Shown: one piece after another, positions 51,967 through 64,000 of the stretch | Numbering within the stretch: the stretch's first letter is position 1 | Layout of the letters: each line of letters opens with the position of its first letter | Assembly (NCBI RefSeq): GCF_001729245.1 | Contig: NZ_CP015217.1 | Span: forward strand, 2,222,001 to 2,286,000 | Length of the DNA: 64,000 nt | Source: Leptospira tipperaryensis | Lineage (GTDB): Bacteria > Spirochaetota > Leptospiria > Leptospirales > Leptospiraceae | Direction of reading: 5' to 3' | Program-made: the position numbers and the translations under genes | Notes under the pieces: model-generated | What the model saw: only the letters and a program-made list of their open reading frames with translations | Told to the model about the DNA's origin: nothing | Database searches by the model: none

Positions 51967-52577
51967 CTGAGTTCCGGAGATCCTTTGGAATTGTTTTTAG
52001 GAGGACGTATCAAACTCGGTCTTTCGGAATTAGAAGAATTTCCGGTTCCGCGATCAGGAGTCACCGTTCCAGGATCTTCCAGTTTTCGATTCGAATCGGG
52101 AGTTCTCTCTCGATCATTCGTCGGAAGAGAATCGGATTCTGTAGGAAGTTTCGGAGTTCCACCACCTTCCCTTCTTCCTTCTCTCAAAGGATCCTTTCCT
52201 TCCGGAGAATTCGATTCGGGTAAAAGTCCGCTCTTTGGTTTCTCTCTTTCGTATCGATCGATCTCGAGATGGGAGGATTCTCCCGTTCCCGATAAATCCG
52301 GATCGCTGTAACGAATGGACTTTCGTTTTCGATTGTAATTTCGTTCTAAATCTTCTAAAAATAGGGCCTTACGATCCAATTCTTTTGCCTGATCCTCAAA
52401 GGCTGCGCCTTCTTTTCCGCGCTGAACTCCGACGAGTATCGCTAAAGAAACACCCAAAACGGCCAGGGAAATTCCCGTGTACAAAAGGGTCTTCTGTACC
52501 TGAGGAGGTAGATTTCGGGAAAGACTGTCTATGGAAGACATCCCGGATTGGAGCTTATCTTTAAAATTGAGATCCAT
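51963..52577 (-). CDS. hypothetical membrane protein
   Basis: A 204-residue protein starting at the ATG at 52577 (MDLNFKDKLQSGMSSIDSL); a TTG at 52604 is the only upstream alternative. One transmembrane segment (TLLYTGISLAVLGVSLAILVGV, about residues 31-52) separates a short cytoplasmic part from a Pro/Ser/Asp-rich, probably disordered, periplasmic tail. No family recognised. It overlaps the TPR gene by 4 bases and is divergent from the FNR-type gene with 128 bases between. Confidence 0.65.
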   Translation of the reverse strand: MDLNFKDKLQSGMSSIDSLSRNLPPQVQKTLLYTGISLAVLGVSLAILVGVQRGKEGAAFEDQAKELDRKALFLEDLERNYNRKRKSIRYSDPDLSGTGESSHLEIDRYEREKPKSGLLPESNSPEGKDPLREGRREGGGTPKLPTESDSLPTNDRERTPDSNRKLEDPGTVTPDRGTGNSSNSERPSLIRPPKNNSKGSPELR

Positions 52578-52705
52578 TGTTTTTAGTTTCGGTCGATTTC
52601 CCAATTCTACAAAGAAAGAGAAAAATCTCGAACGGTTTTTTTGATCCTCGTTTTTTTACCGTCTCATCGCTTAGAGAACAAAATGCATTTACGATCTCGA
52701 AAAAC

Positions 52706-53437
52706 ATGGAGAACCTGGGTTTCGTGAACGAGAATCCTCTCGCCCCTGATTGTTATTTCTGCTCCAACCGACACAAATCCGTTTTGAAATGTGTTTCTAT
52801 GGATTCCTTAGATAAGATCAATTCTACCAAGGAATTTAGAATTTTCCGCAAAGGCGAATTCGTAATCCACTCAGGTGATAAAGCGGAAGGTTTTTATTTT
52901 ATCAAATCCGGATGCGTCCGGATCTACAGAAATTCTTCCTCGGGCAAAGAACAGACGTTTTCCATTCGAAGATCCGGAGAATGGGTCGGATTTCGAGATC
53001 TTTTAACCGGTAGTAACTTTTCTCAAAACGCCGAGGCCTTGGAATCCGTGGAGGCTTGTTATATTCAAAAGGACGTCTTGGAAGATTTGATGAAGAATGA
53101 TTCGAAACTTCAGTTGGAAATTCTAAAACAAATGGCGATTGAATGGAAAGAATTGGAAGATCAGACCGTCGCGCTGGGAACCAAACAGGTTCACAGTAAA
53201 CTCGCGGAACTTCTCATTTCCTTTCAAGCCGCGTCGGGAAACGAACCCGAGATCGAATTGAATCTTACGAGGGAAATTATGGCTTCTATGGTAGGAACTA
53301 CTACTGAAACTTTAGTGCGAGCTCTTTCCGATTTCAAAAATCGGGATTGGATCGAGATTCATAAAAATAGAATTCGATTCTTAAATTTAGAAGCCCTTCG
53401 AGGAATTTCAAACTTAGAAACAAAAACCCATTCCTGA
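52706..53437 (+). CDS. FNR/CRP family regulator with candidate 4Fe-4S cluster
   Basis: A 243-residue protein starting at the ATG at 52706 (MENLGFVNENPLAPDC). Four cysteines fit an oxygen-labile cluster: C16, C19 and C29 in DCYFCSNRHKSVLKC (C-x2-C-x9-C) and C118 in VEACYIQ. The cNMP-fold follows (KGEFVIHSGDKAEGFYFIKSG), and the HTH recognition helix is TTTETLVRALSDF, with E and R in the FNR-type positions. It lies upstream of the cbb3 operon, whose likely O2-dependent activator it is. Canonical FNR has C-x2-C-x5-C, so the spacing here is unusual. Confidence 0.88.
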   Translation: MENLGFVNENPLAPDCYFCSNRHKSVLKCVSMDSLDKINSTKEFRIFRKGEFVIHSGDKAEGFYFIKSGCVRIYRNSSSGKEQTFSIRRSGEWVGFRDLLTGSNFSQNAEALESVEACYIQKDVLEDLMKNDSKLQLEILKQMAIEWKELEDQTVALGTKQVHSKLAELLISFQAASGNEPEIELNLTREIMASMVGTTTETLVRALSDFKNRDWIEIHKNRIRFLNLEALRGISNLETKTHS

Positions 53438-53532
53438 TGGATTCTGAGAAAGAATCTCAAAACCTTTTCTCATTGGAATAACCAGAATCCTCCGATCCCT
53501 TTTTCCCTCAACTCCAAGCGGATCTTCAAAGC

Positions 53533-53546
53533 TTGACAATTATCAT
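53533..53546 (+). promoter_or_regulatory. FNR-box-like site upstream of ccoN
   Basis: TTGACAATTATCAT matches the FNR consensus TTGAT-N4-ATCAA at 8 of 10 defined positions. It is centred about 185 bases before the ccoN ATG. If the -10 at 53662 is used, the site is centred near -134, too far for class II activation, so either another promoter nearer the box is used or the site is upstream-acting. Confidence 0.5.
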
Positions 53547-53661
53547 GCCTTAGATCAGGGAAACCCCGCTGGGATTTCTTTTCTTTCCAAGTCGGTTTTC
53601 ATATAAGGTAAAATTATAAATCTCTAAATTAAAAAGAATATTCTATTTTTCTAAAATAGTA

Positions 53662-53667
53662 TATAAT
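53662..53667 (+). promoter_or_regulatory. perfect -10 hexamer of the ccoN promoter
   Basis: TATAAT is at 53662-53667, inside an AT-rich stretch (53631-53670) that also has the 7-bp inverted repeat CTATTTT-TCT-AAAATAG. No good -35 hexamer is present at standard spacing (TATTCT at 17 bases), consistent with activator dependence. The start would be near 53674. Confidence 0.45.
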
Positions 53668-53723
53668 CTTTTGACTTTGAGAGTTTAGACCGAAGGAATA
53701 ATCGAATCAGGAGACAAAATCTC

Positions 53724-55846
<2,123 letters not shown>

Positions 55847-55853
55847 GGCAATT

Positions 55854-56000
55854 ATGGAACTGGAACTGATTCAAATCTACAAGTTTGCAAGACTACCAGT
55901 TCTTGTTTTAGCGATCGGTCTCATCACCGCATACGTTTACAACAAGAAACGCAAGGTACAAATGGAAGATCCAAAGTATAGAATGCTGGAGGAGGACTGA
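55854..56000 (+). CDS. ccoQ: cbb3-type oxidase small subunit CcoQ
   Basis: A 48-residue protein, too short for ordinary ORF cut-offs. One membrane helix (FARLPVLVLAIGLITAYVY) is followed by a basic stretch NKKRKVQ and an acidic tail MEDPKYRMLEED. Small size, one helix and position between ccoO and ccoP identify it as CcoQ. ATG at 55854 with GAGG upstream; the stop is 3 bases before ccoP. Confidence 0.82.
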   Translation: MELELIQIYKFARLPVLVLAIGLITAYVYNKKRKVQMEDPKYRMLEED

Positions 56001-56003
56001 TCC

Positions 56004-56537
56004 ATGACGCACGATTCAAATAAAGATTTCGACGGTATCAAACAATCGGACAATCCGATGCCGGAATGGTGGAAATGGATCTTCGTGATCTGCATCGTCG
56101 TCGCAGTCGGATATTCGATTTACTTTCACAAATTCTCAAGTTGGGAACAAGACGTCGCCTACGAAAACGAGGTGAAAGAATACGAAGCGAAGTATCCGAA
56201 AGCGGTCGCGGTGGCGACTAACGATGGTAGCAATCCTCTTCGCGGTAATGCCGAAGCGATCGCAGAAGGTGAAAAAACTTTCAAAACGGTTTGCGCGGCT
56301 TGCCACGGTCCGACCGGACAAGGTTTGGTTGGTCCGAATCTAATCGATGCGGAATGGATTCACGGATCCTTGGATTCGGAAGTCTATGCGACGATCATGA
56401 AAGGGATCGCCGTAGACAAAACAAAACTGGGAAGAGGACCTATGCCTCCGCATGAGAATTCTCTCGGTTCCGAAAAAGTATATCAGGTGATGGCTTGGCT
56501 TGCGACTCAGAACGCAAGCTTAAAGGCGTCGAAGTAA
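56004..56537 (+). CDS. ccoP: cytochrome c oxidase cbb3-type subunit III, monoheme
   Basis: A 177-residue CcoP with an N-terminal membrane helix (WWKWIFVICIVVAVGYSIYF) and a single heme motif C97-A-A-C100-H101 in VCAACHGPTGQGLVGPNL; the Met ligand is likely in GPMPPHENS. Canonical CcoP has about 300 residues and two CxxCH sites, so this is the short, monoheme form. A good GGAGGAGG precedes the ATG and lies in the end of ccoQ. A strong hairpin follows the stop. Confidence 0.95.
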   Translation: MTHDSNKDFDGIKQSDNPMPEWWKWIFVICIVVAVGYSIYFHKFSSWEQDVAYENEVKEYEAKYPKAVAVATNDGSNPLRGNAEAIAEGEKTFKTVCAACHGPTGQGLVGPNLIDAEWIHGSLDSEVYATIMKGIAVDKTKLGRGPMPPHENSLGSEKVYQVMAWLATQNASLKASK

Positions 56538-56548
56538 TTTATGAAATT

Positions 56549-56582
56549 CTTGGATGACTCTTTGCAAAGAATGTCATCCAAG
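56549..56582 (+). terminator. intercistronic hairpin between ccoP and ccoG
   Basis: A perfect 10-bp stem (CTTGGATGAC at 56549-56558, GTCATCCAAG at 56573-56582) encloses a second palindrome TCTTTGCAAAGA (56559-56570) and is followed by only four T (56583-56586). It starts 11 bases after the ccoP stop. The short T-run suggests partial termination or 3' end protection of the ccoNOQP part of the operon, so that assembly genes are made in smaller amounts. Confidence 0.75.
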
Positions 56583-56658
56583 TTTTGGATTGTATTAACT
56601 CCGGAGAGAATGTAGAATGCAAATCGTGTTTTGTTTCTCATTCTTTCCAGAGACCACT

Positions 56659-56665
56659 AAGGAGG
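56659..56665 (+). promoter_or_regulatory. Shine-Dalgarno deciding the ccoG start
   Basis: AAGGAGG lies 6 bases before a GTG at 56672 in the ccoG frame. The only alternative upstream is a TTG at 56585 without a ribosome site. This fixes the start at 56672. Confidence 0.8.
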
Positions 56666-56671
56666 ACTTTT

Positions 56672-57997
<1,326 letters not shown>

Positions 57998-58019
57998 GGT
58001 CAAAATCAGGAAAACTAAA

Positions 58020-58514
58020 ATGGCATTACACAAAAGTATGAAACTCGCCTTTGTTTGGATCGGGGTCGCATTTGTTGCCTTGATCGCCGCGACCGTAGTC
58101 ACGATACGATACGCAAGCGAAGGATATACCGGACCGATCGAAAAAGGATATTATGAAAAAGGATTGAATTACGAAAAGTCGATCCTCGAACAAAGAAAGA
58201 TGATCGCCGAAGGATATTCGTACGAGAGTAAACTTTTTACGTCTTCTCCGGACTTAAAAAAAGGAAAAAACTTAGTTTCGATTCAATTCCGAAAATCCGG
58301 AGCGCCGATCACCGGAGCCAAACTTCAGATTTTGATCGAAAGATCCGCGACGGATGAGTGGAATCGATCTCTGAGTATGATCGAAGATCCAAAGAACAAG
58401 GGAAACTACCAAGGATCGATCGACATTCCGGAAGAAGGACTTTGGATTCTCAGTCTTCAAGGTGAGACCGAAGGAAGAATTCTTCAAAAAACCGTGGAAG
58501 TAAAAATTCAATAG
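58020..58514 (+). CDS. ccoH: FixH/CcoH assembly protein
   Basis: A 164-residue protein with one N-terminal membrane helix (LAFVWIGVAFVALIAATVVTIRY) and a periplasmic Ig-like domain; 'GYYEKGLNYEKSILEQRK' after the helix is typical of FixH. It is needed for assembly or stability of the cbb3 complex. The next gene, ccoI, starts 5 bases later. Confidence 0.86.
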   Translation: MALHKSMKLAFVWIGVAFVALIAATVVTIRYASEGYTGPIEKGYYEKGLNYEKSILEQRKMIAEGYSYESKLFTSSPDLKKGKNLVSIQFRKSGAPITGAKLQILIERSATDEWNRSLSMIEDPKNKGNYQGSIDIPEEGLWILSLQGETEGRILQKTVEVKIQ

Positions 58515-58519
58515 AACTT

Positions 58520-60958
58520 ATGGAAACGTTGTTTCAAGTTACAAACTGCTATCATTGCAATACTCCGATCCGTACGGAAAAAGAGCTGATCCGAGGAGAA
58601 CTGGGTGGCCGTACGGAATCGTTTTGTTGCAGCGGATGCAGAAGCCTCGCGACCCTTTTGGTAAACAACGGTCTCACTCAGTTTTATACTCTGAGAGGTT
58701 CTGAAAAACTCGAATCCGTAAATACCGAAAGAAAAAACCGAGAAAACTTGGAAACCGAATCCATATATCAAGAATATGTAATACAAAAAAAAGAAGGCAT
58801 CTGCGAAACGTTCATTACCATCGGAAAAATTCACTGTTCCGCCTGTGTCTGGTTAAACGAAAAGGTTCTCGGCGATCACAAAGGAATTCTCGAAGCCAGA
58901 ATCAATTTTGCGACCGGAAGAATGAAACTCGTTTACGATCGAAGTTTAGTCGACCTCAATGAGATATTTTCGGTTATCACGAGCATAGGCTACGAACCTT
59001 CTCTTTATTCTCCTCTCAAGGCGGAAACAGGAGTTTCTCGATTTTCTAAAGATTTATTTTACCGCATGGCCCTCGCCGGTTTTTCTTGGGGCAACATTAT
59101 GCTCTTTAGCATCGGATTGTATGCGGGTTATTTTTCGGGAATCGAAATCGAATTCAAACGACTCTTCCATTACGTTTCTTGGATATTCGCGACGCCGGTT
59201 TATCTCTACTCGGGTTATCCTTTTTTCAAAGGCGCGAAGGAATCGATCAAAAGAAGAATGCTTACGATGGACACTCTTCTTTTTTCCGGGGTTTCTCTCG
59301 CCTATTTCTACAGCATCTACGTGACGTTAACCGATCATGGAGAAGTCTATTTTGATTCCGTCTGTACGATTTATTTCTTTATTCTGATCGGAAAGTTTTT
59401 AGAATCCGCGATCCGTTTGAAAGCGGGAAGAAAGGTCGGAGAACTTTTGTCCACCCTTCCTCAAGAATATACGGTCCTACGCAACTCCGTCGAAACTCAG
59501 ATTGCACCGAGCGCGATTCAAGTGGAGGAAAGAATTCTTCTTAAAAACGGAAACAGAGTTCCCGTGGACGGTATTCTACAATCCGCTACCGCCTACTTTG
59601 ACGAATCCTTTTTAACGGGAGAATCCAAGCCGGTCACGCATAAAATCGGAGATATGATCCTTTCGGGTTCTTTGTGTCTTAGTACAAACGCGGAGCTCCT
59701 CGCGACTACGACCGCAAAGGAAAGCACGCTTTCAAGAATCTCAGCGCTCATCGAATCCTCGCTTCAGGCAAAACCCGGAATCCAAAGAACCACGGATCGA
59801 TTTTCAACTTATTTTATACAGATCGTTTTAGGAATCGCAGTTGCAACTTTTTGCATATACGGATTCTATTTTCAAAACTGGGAAGCCGCGGTGCTCAATA
59901 CGATCAGCGTCCTGATCGTCGCGTGTCCTTGCGCGCTCGGGCTCGCCGTTCCAGCGGCTTACGTGGTGAGCAACTTACTCCACAGTTCGAAAGGAATCCT
60001 CGTAAAAAATCCGGATTCTTTGGAAATCCTGAGCCGAGCGGACCAGATCTATTTTGATAAGACTGGAACTTTGACAACGGGAAAACTTTCCATCCAAGAA
60101 GAACGTTTTTTAAGTCAGGACGAAAGACTTCGAATCTATTCCCTCATCCTTTCTTTGGAATCCGGTTCCACACATCCACTCGCGGAAAGTTTAAAAAAAG
60201 AGATCGGAAAAAAATTAAAAAACCAAAATCAAGAACCGATCCAATACACTTGGAAGGAAATTTTAGAAATCCCAGGATCCGGAATGGAAGGCAGACTGAT
60301 CGGAGAAAACGTTTCGTATCGAATCGGAAATCTTCATTTCGTATCGCAAGGATATCTCAAACAAGACGGTAAGATTTATCTGGGCAAAGAAGGAAATCTT
60401 CTCGCGAGTTTTGTATTGGAAGATTCGGTTCGTCCGGAAACAAAAAGTACGGTCGAAAGATTAAAACATACTTTTGGTTATCTCGGAATTCTTTCAGGAG
60501 ATTCCAAATCCAAAGTAGAATCCTTGGCGACCGCCGTGGGAATCGATCATCCTCTTTTCGAACTCAAGCCCGAAGAAAAACTTAAGGTGATTCAAAAAGC
60601 TCAAAACGAAGGAAAAACCGTCGTCATGGTAGGAGACGGAATCAACGATTCCGCGTGTTTGGCTGCGGCCAATCTCGGAATTTCCATGGGAATCGCCTCG
60701 GATCTTTCCATCGATAAATCCGATCTGGTTCTGATCAGCAATCAATTGGATTCGATCATTTCGGCCGTGAAAATTTCCAAAAAAACAAGAAATATCGTAT
60801 TTCAGAATATTCTAATTTCATTAATTTACAATTCGATCATGTTGCCCCTGGCCGCTTTCGGCTTTATGCTTCCGGTTATCTGCGCCGGTTTTATGACCTT
60901 GAGCTCCCTTTCCGTAGTTTTGAATTCGATCTCGTTACAGTGGAGAACCAAATTATGA
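58520..60958 (+). CDS. ccoI: copper-transporting P-type ATPase of the cbb3 locus
   Basis: An 812-residue Cu+-ATPase that delivers copper for the oxidase. The N-terminus holds a Cys-rich segment (CYHCNTPI, then FCCSGCRSL), then a heavy-metal-associated domain (HCSACVWLN). Membrane core with the CPC motif VACPCALGLAVPAAYV (about residues 470-485), phosphorylation motif FDKTGTLTTGK, TGES (about 370), and hinge GDGINDSACLAAANLG. The stop overlaps the ccoS start (ATGA). Confidence 0.95.
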   Translation: METLFQVTNCYHCNTPIRTEKELIRGELGGRTESFCCSGCRSLATLLVNNGLTQFYTLRGSEKLESVNTERKNRENLETESIYQEYVIQKKEGICETFITIGKIHCSACVWLNEKVLGDHKGILEARINFATGRMKLVYDRSLVDLNEIFSVITSIGYEPSLYSPLKAETGVSRFSKDLFYRMALAGFSWGNIMLFSIGLYAGYFSGIEIEFKRLFHYVSWIFATPVYLYSGYPFFKGAKESIKRRMLTMDTLLFSGVSLAYFYSIYVTLTDHGEVYFDSVCTIYFFILIGKFLESAIRLKAGRKVGELLSTLPQEYTVLRNSVETQIAPSAIQVEERILLKNGNRVPVDGILQSATAYFDESFLTGESKPVTHKIGDMILSGSLCLSTNAELLATTTAKESTLSRISALIESSLQAKPGIQRTTDRFSTYFIQIVLGIAVATFCIYGFYFQNWEAAVLNTISVLIVACPCALGLAVPAAYVVSNLLHSSKGILVKNPDSLEILSRADQIYFDKTGTLTTGKLSIQEERFLSQDERLRIYSLILSLESGSTHPLAESLKKEIGKKLKNQNQEPIQYTWKEILEIPGSGMEGRLIGENVSYRIGNLHFVSQGYLKQDGKIYLGKEGNLLASFVLEDSVRPETKSTVERLKHTFGYLGILSGDSKSKVESLATAVGIDHPLFELKPEEKLKVIQKAQNEGKTVVMVGDGINDSACLAAANLGISMGIASDLSIDKSDLVLISNQLDSIISAVKISKKTRNIVFQNILISLIYNSIMLPLAAFGFMLPVICAGFMTLSSLSVVLNSISLQWRTKL

Positions 60959-61143
60959 ACGCACTCTATCTTACGATTCCACTCGCTATGCTCATCGCAC
61001 TCGGGGCCTTGGTAGTATTCTTCTGGTCCTTAAAATCCGGTCAGTATGAAGACATCGAAGGTCCGAAATACAGAATGTTATTTGACGACGACGATGAAAA
61101 AAAACCGGTTTTGAAAGAGGGAGAACACAAACATGCAGAATGA
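60955..61143 (+). CDS. ccoS: cbb3-type oxidase assembly protein CcoS
   Basis: A 62-residue protein with one membrane helix (TIPLAMLIALGALVVFFWSL), the 'SGQYEDIEGPKYRMLFDDDD' segment typical of CcoS, and a charged tail. The ATG at 60955 overlaps the ccoI stop; the frame's upstream GTG at 60940 is inside ccoI. Its end overlaps the next gene by 11 bases. Confidence 0.88.
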   Translation: MNALYLTIPLAMLIALGALVVFFWSLKSGQYEDIEGPKYRMLFDDDDEKKPVLKEGEHKHAE

Positions 61144-61888
61144 ATTGTTTTTAACCACACTCTCCATCGCCTTTATCCATGGAATCACGAGTTCGTTACA
61201 CTGTCTCGGAATGTGCGGTCCTTTTGCGGGAACTCTAAACCTCGCCAACCGGGATCAAAAATACAAAACTAATCTTTTTTACAATCTGGGAAGATGGATC
61301 TCCTATTCTACGTTAGGCGCCATCTTTGGAATTTTAGGCTCTGGTTTAAACCTCGCCGGAAAGTTGATCTCTCTACAGGAATTTGCCGCCGTGATCTCCG
61401 GAATCTTTATCATCGGATTCGGGCTCAGTCTGATTCAAAACGGAACTCCGGAACGATCCGGCTTCTATCAGAAAATTCTAAATCGATTTGCGGGACCGTT
61501 ACTCGCTTCTCTAAAACAAGGAAAGAACCTTCCCACGACTTCGATGGCTTTCGGAATGGTAACCGGGCTTTTGCCTTGTGCGGTTTTGTATCCGGCGTTT
61601 AGTCTTGCATTGGCGACCGGAAGCGCGAGCTCAGGTTGGCTTGTGATGTCGATTTTTTTCTTAGGAACGTTTCCCGCTCTTTTTTTGTTCGGAGTCGGTT
61701 TTCGAAACCTGCTCGTTAATCTTCCGCAGAGTATCATTCGTTACGGAGGGATCGTCATCGTCTTTGTCGGAATTTCGATGATTTTCTTTAGACTCGGACA
61801 TTCGCACTCCGAACACGAACATTCTCCGAATTCTCACTCGATGGAAGAACATTCTTCTCCGAAAGAGGATCATTCTCATCATCATTAG
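61133..61888 (+). CDS. sulfite exporter TauE/SafE-type (DsbD_2-like) membrane protein with His-rich tail
   Basis: A 251-residue protein with six membrane helices and the PF13386-like opening FIHGITSSLHCLGMCGPFAGTL plus TGLLPCAVLYPAFSLAL. Such proteins are common at the end of cbb3 loci and probably move copper or reductant for assembly. The C-terminal 40 residues are very rich in His, Glu and Ser (HSHSEHEH..., then HSHHH), likely a metal-binding tail. Overlaps ccoS by 11 bases. Confidence 0.85.
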   Translation: MQNELFLTTLSIAFIHGITSSLHCLGMCGPFAGTLNLANRDQKYKTNLFYNLGRWISYSTLGAIFGILGSGLNLAGKLISLQEFAAVISGIFIIGFGLSLIQNGTPERSGFYQKILNRFAGPLLASLKQGKNLPTTSMAFGMVTGLLPCAVLYPAFSLALATGSASSGWLVMSIFFLGTFPALFLFGVGFRNLLVNLPQSIIRYGGIVIVFVGISMIFFRLGHSHSEHEHSPNSHSMEEHSSPKEDHSHHH

Positions 61889-61947
61889 AAGAAATTTCTT
61901 TCCAAACATTCAAGTTTTTCCGGGAGATTTCGATTGTAAAAAGGAAG

Positions 61948-63666
<1,719 letters not shown>

Positions 63667-63668
63667 AT

Positions 63669-64000
63669 TTATTTTTGGGGAATCAATCCCACATAACGCG
63701 CCCTCGGTCGGATCAACTGATCAGTCTGATACTGTTCCATCGCGTGAGCAATCCAGCCTGCGCACCTTCCGATGGCGAACAACGCAAGTCCCGCTCCTTT
63801 CGGCAAACGTAACGTATAACTTACCGCCGCGAGTCCCATATCAATCGTGGGATAGTCCCCTAAAAGATGAATCGCTTCTTGTATTAGATTTTTTGCAAAT
63901 AAGAATTCTTTGTTTTTTGGAAAAAGCCTCTCCGTCATTTCGAGCAATTTTTTTCCTCTTGGATCTCCGTTTTGATAAAACGGGTGCCCAAATCCAGGAA
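63669..64000 (-). CDS. citrate synthase family protein, 5' end outside window
   Basis: The C-terminal about 110 residues of a citrate synthase or citryl-CoA lyase-like enzyme: PGFGHPFYQNGDPRGKKLLEMTERLFP (active-site His region), then IDMGLAAVSYTLRLPKGAGLALFAIGRCAGWIAHAMEQY, the family's final helices. The frame runs past 64000. It converges on the FapA gene with 2 bases between stops. Confidence 0.88.
   Translation of the reverse strand, partial: PGFGHPFYQNGDPRGKKLLEMTERLFPKNKEFLFAKNLIQEAIHLLGDYPTIDMGLAAVSYTLRLPKGAGLALFAIGRCAGWIAHAMEQYQTDQLIRPRARYVGLIPQK

Overview
The window is chromosomal DNA from a spirochaete of the genus Leptospira. This is inferred from the gene families and layout: lpxC beside an orphan PtsI, exbB-exbD-bamA-pcrA, a stand-alone bacterial histone-fold gene beside map, a Gld-type ABC cluster, and a complete cbb3 oxidase locus. 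The base composition is moderate, which suits a mid-GC Leptospira better than L. interrogans, but the species cannot be fixed from sequence alone. Coding density is high, many neighbours overlap by 4 bases (ATGA), and no rRNA, tRNA, CRISPR array, prophage or transposase gene was found.

Layout. Bases 1-1589 (minus) hold three tandem AIM24-type paralogues. An SDR, lpxC (behind a good sigma-54 promoter match) and ptsI follow on plus. Bases 5433-11893 (minus) hold an acyl-CoA synthetase, a TlpA-like lipoprotein, a glycosyltransferase, a CysQ/IMPase-type phosphatase and small unknown genes. Bases 11953-19973 (minus) run recN, exbB, exbD, bamA, pcrA: cell-envelope assembly and DNA repair. A 698-base AT-rich gap precedes a histidine-kinase-type ATPase protein and a FabG-like SDR, then an ArsR regulator with a large inverted repeat upstream.

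Bases 22640-30932 (minus) run from a PAS/GAF histidine kinase and response regulator through a diiron-type metallo-beta-lactamase-fold protein and a class III adenylate cyclase to mutY, a ubiD-like gene and hldD. Bases 31189-33985 (plus) are a GMC oxidoreductase operon that ends with its own TetR-type regulator and has a TetR-like operator touching the first start codon. Bases 34101-41111 hold queG, a DUF350 membrane protein, map, a histone-fold gene and a 1142-residue membrane-anchored coiled-coil protein with a C-terminal helix-turn-helix-like end.

Bases 41303-47804 (plus) hold a methyltransferase, a STAS protein, a GldA/GldF/GldG/DUF4340 ABC cluster and an isoprenylcysteine-methyltransferase-like membrane protein. 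Bases 47805-52577 mix unknown envelope proteins, a SurA-like protein and CheX. Two degenerate copies of a four-block dispersed repeat lie here in opposite orientation, each in a gap between convergent genes. Bases 52706-61888 (plus) encode an FNR-type regulator with four candidate cluster cysteines, then ccoN-O-Q-P, a strong intercistronic hairpin, and ccoG-H-I-S plus a His-tailed membrane protein; an FNR-box-like site lies upstream of ccoN. FapA (DUF342) and the 3' part of a citrate-synthase-family gene close the window.

The signals most worth following are the dispersed repeat pair, the histone gene beside the large coiled-coil protein, the sigma-54 promoter of lpxC, the O2/redox-type signalling cluster at 26.6-30.9 kb, and the cis-regulatory architecture of the cbb3 and GMC operons.
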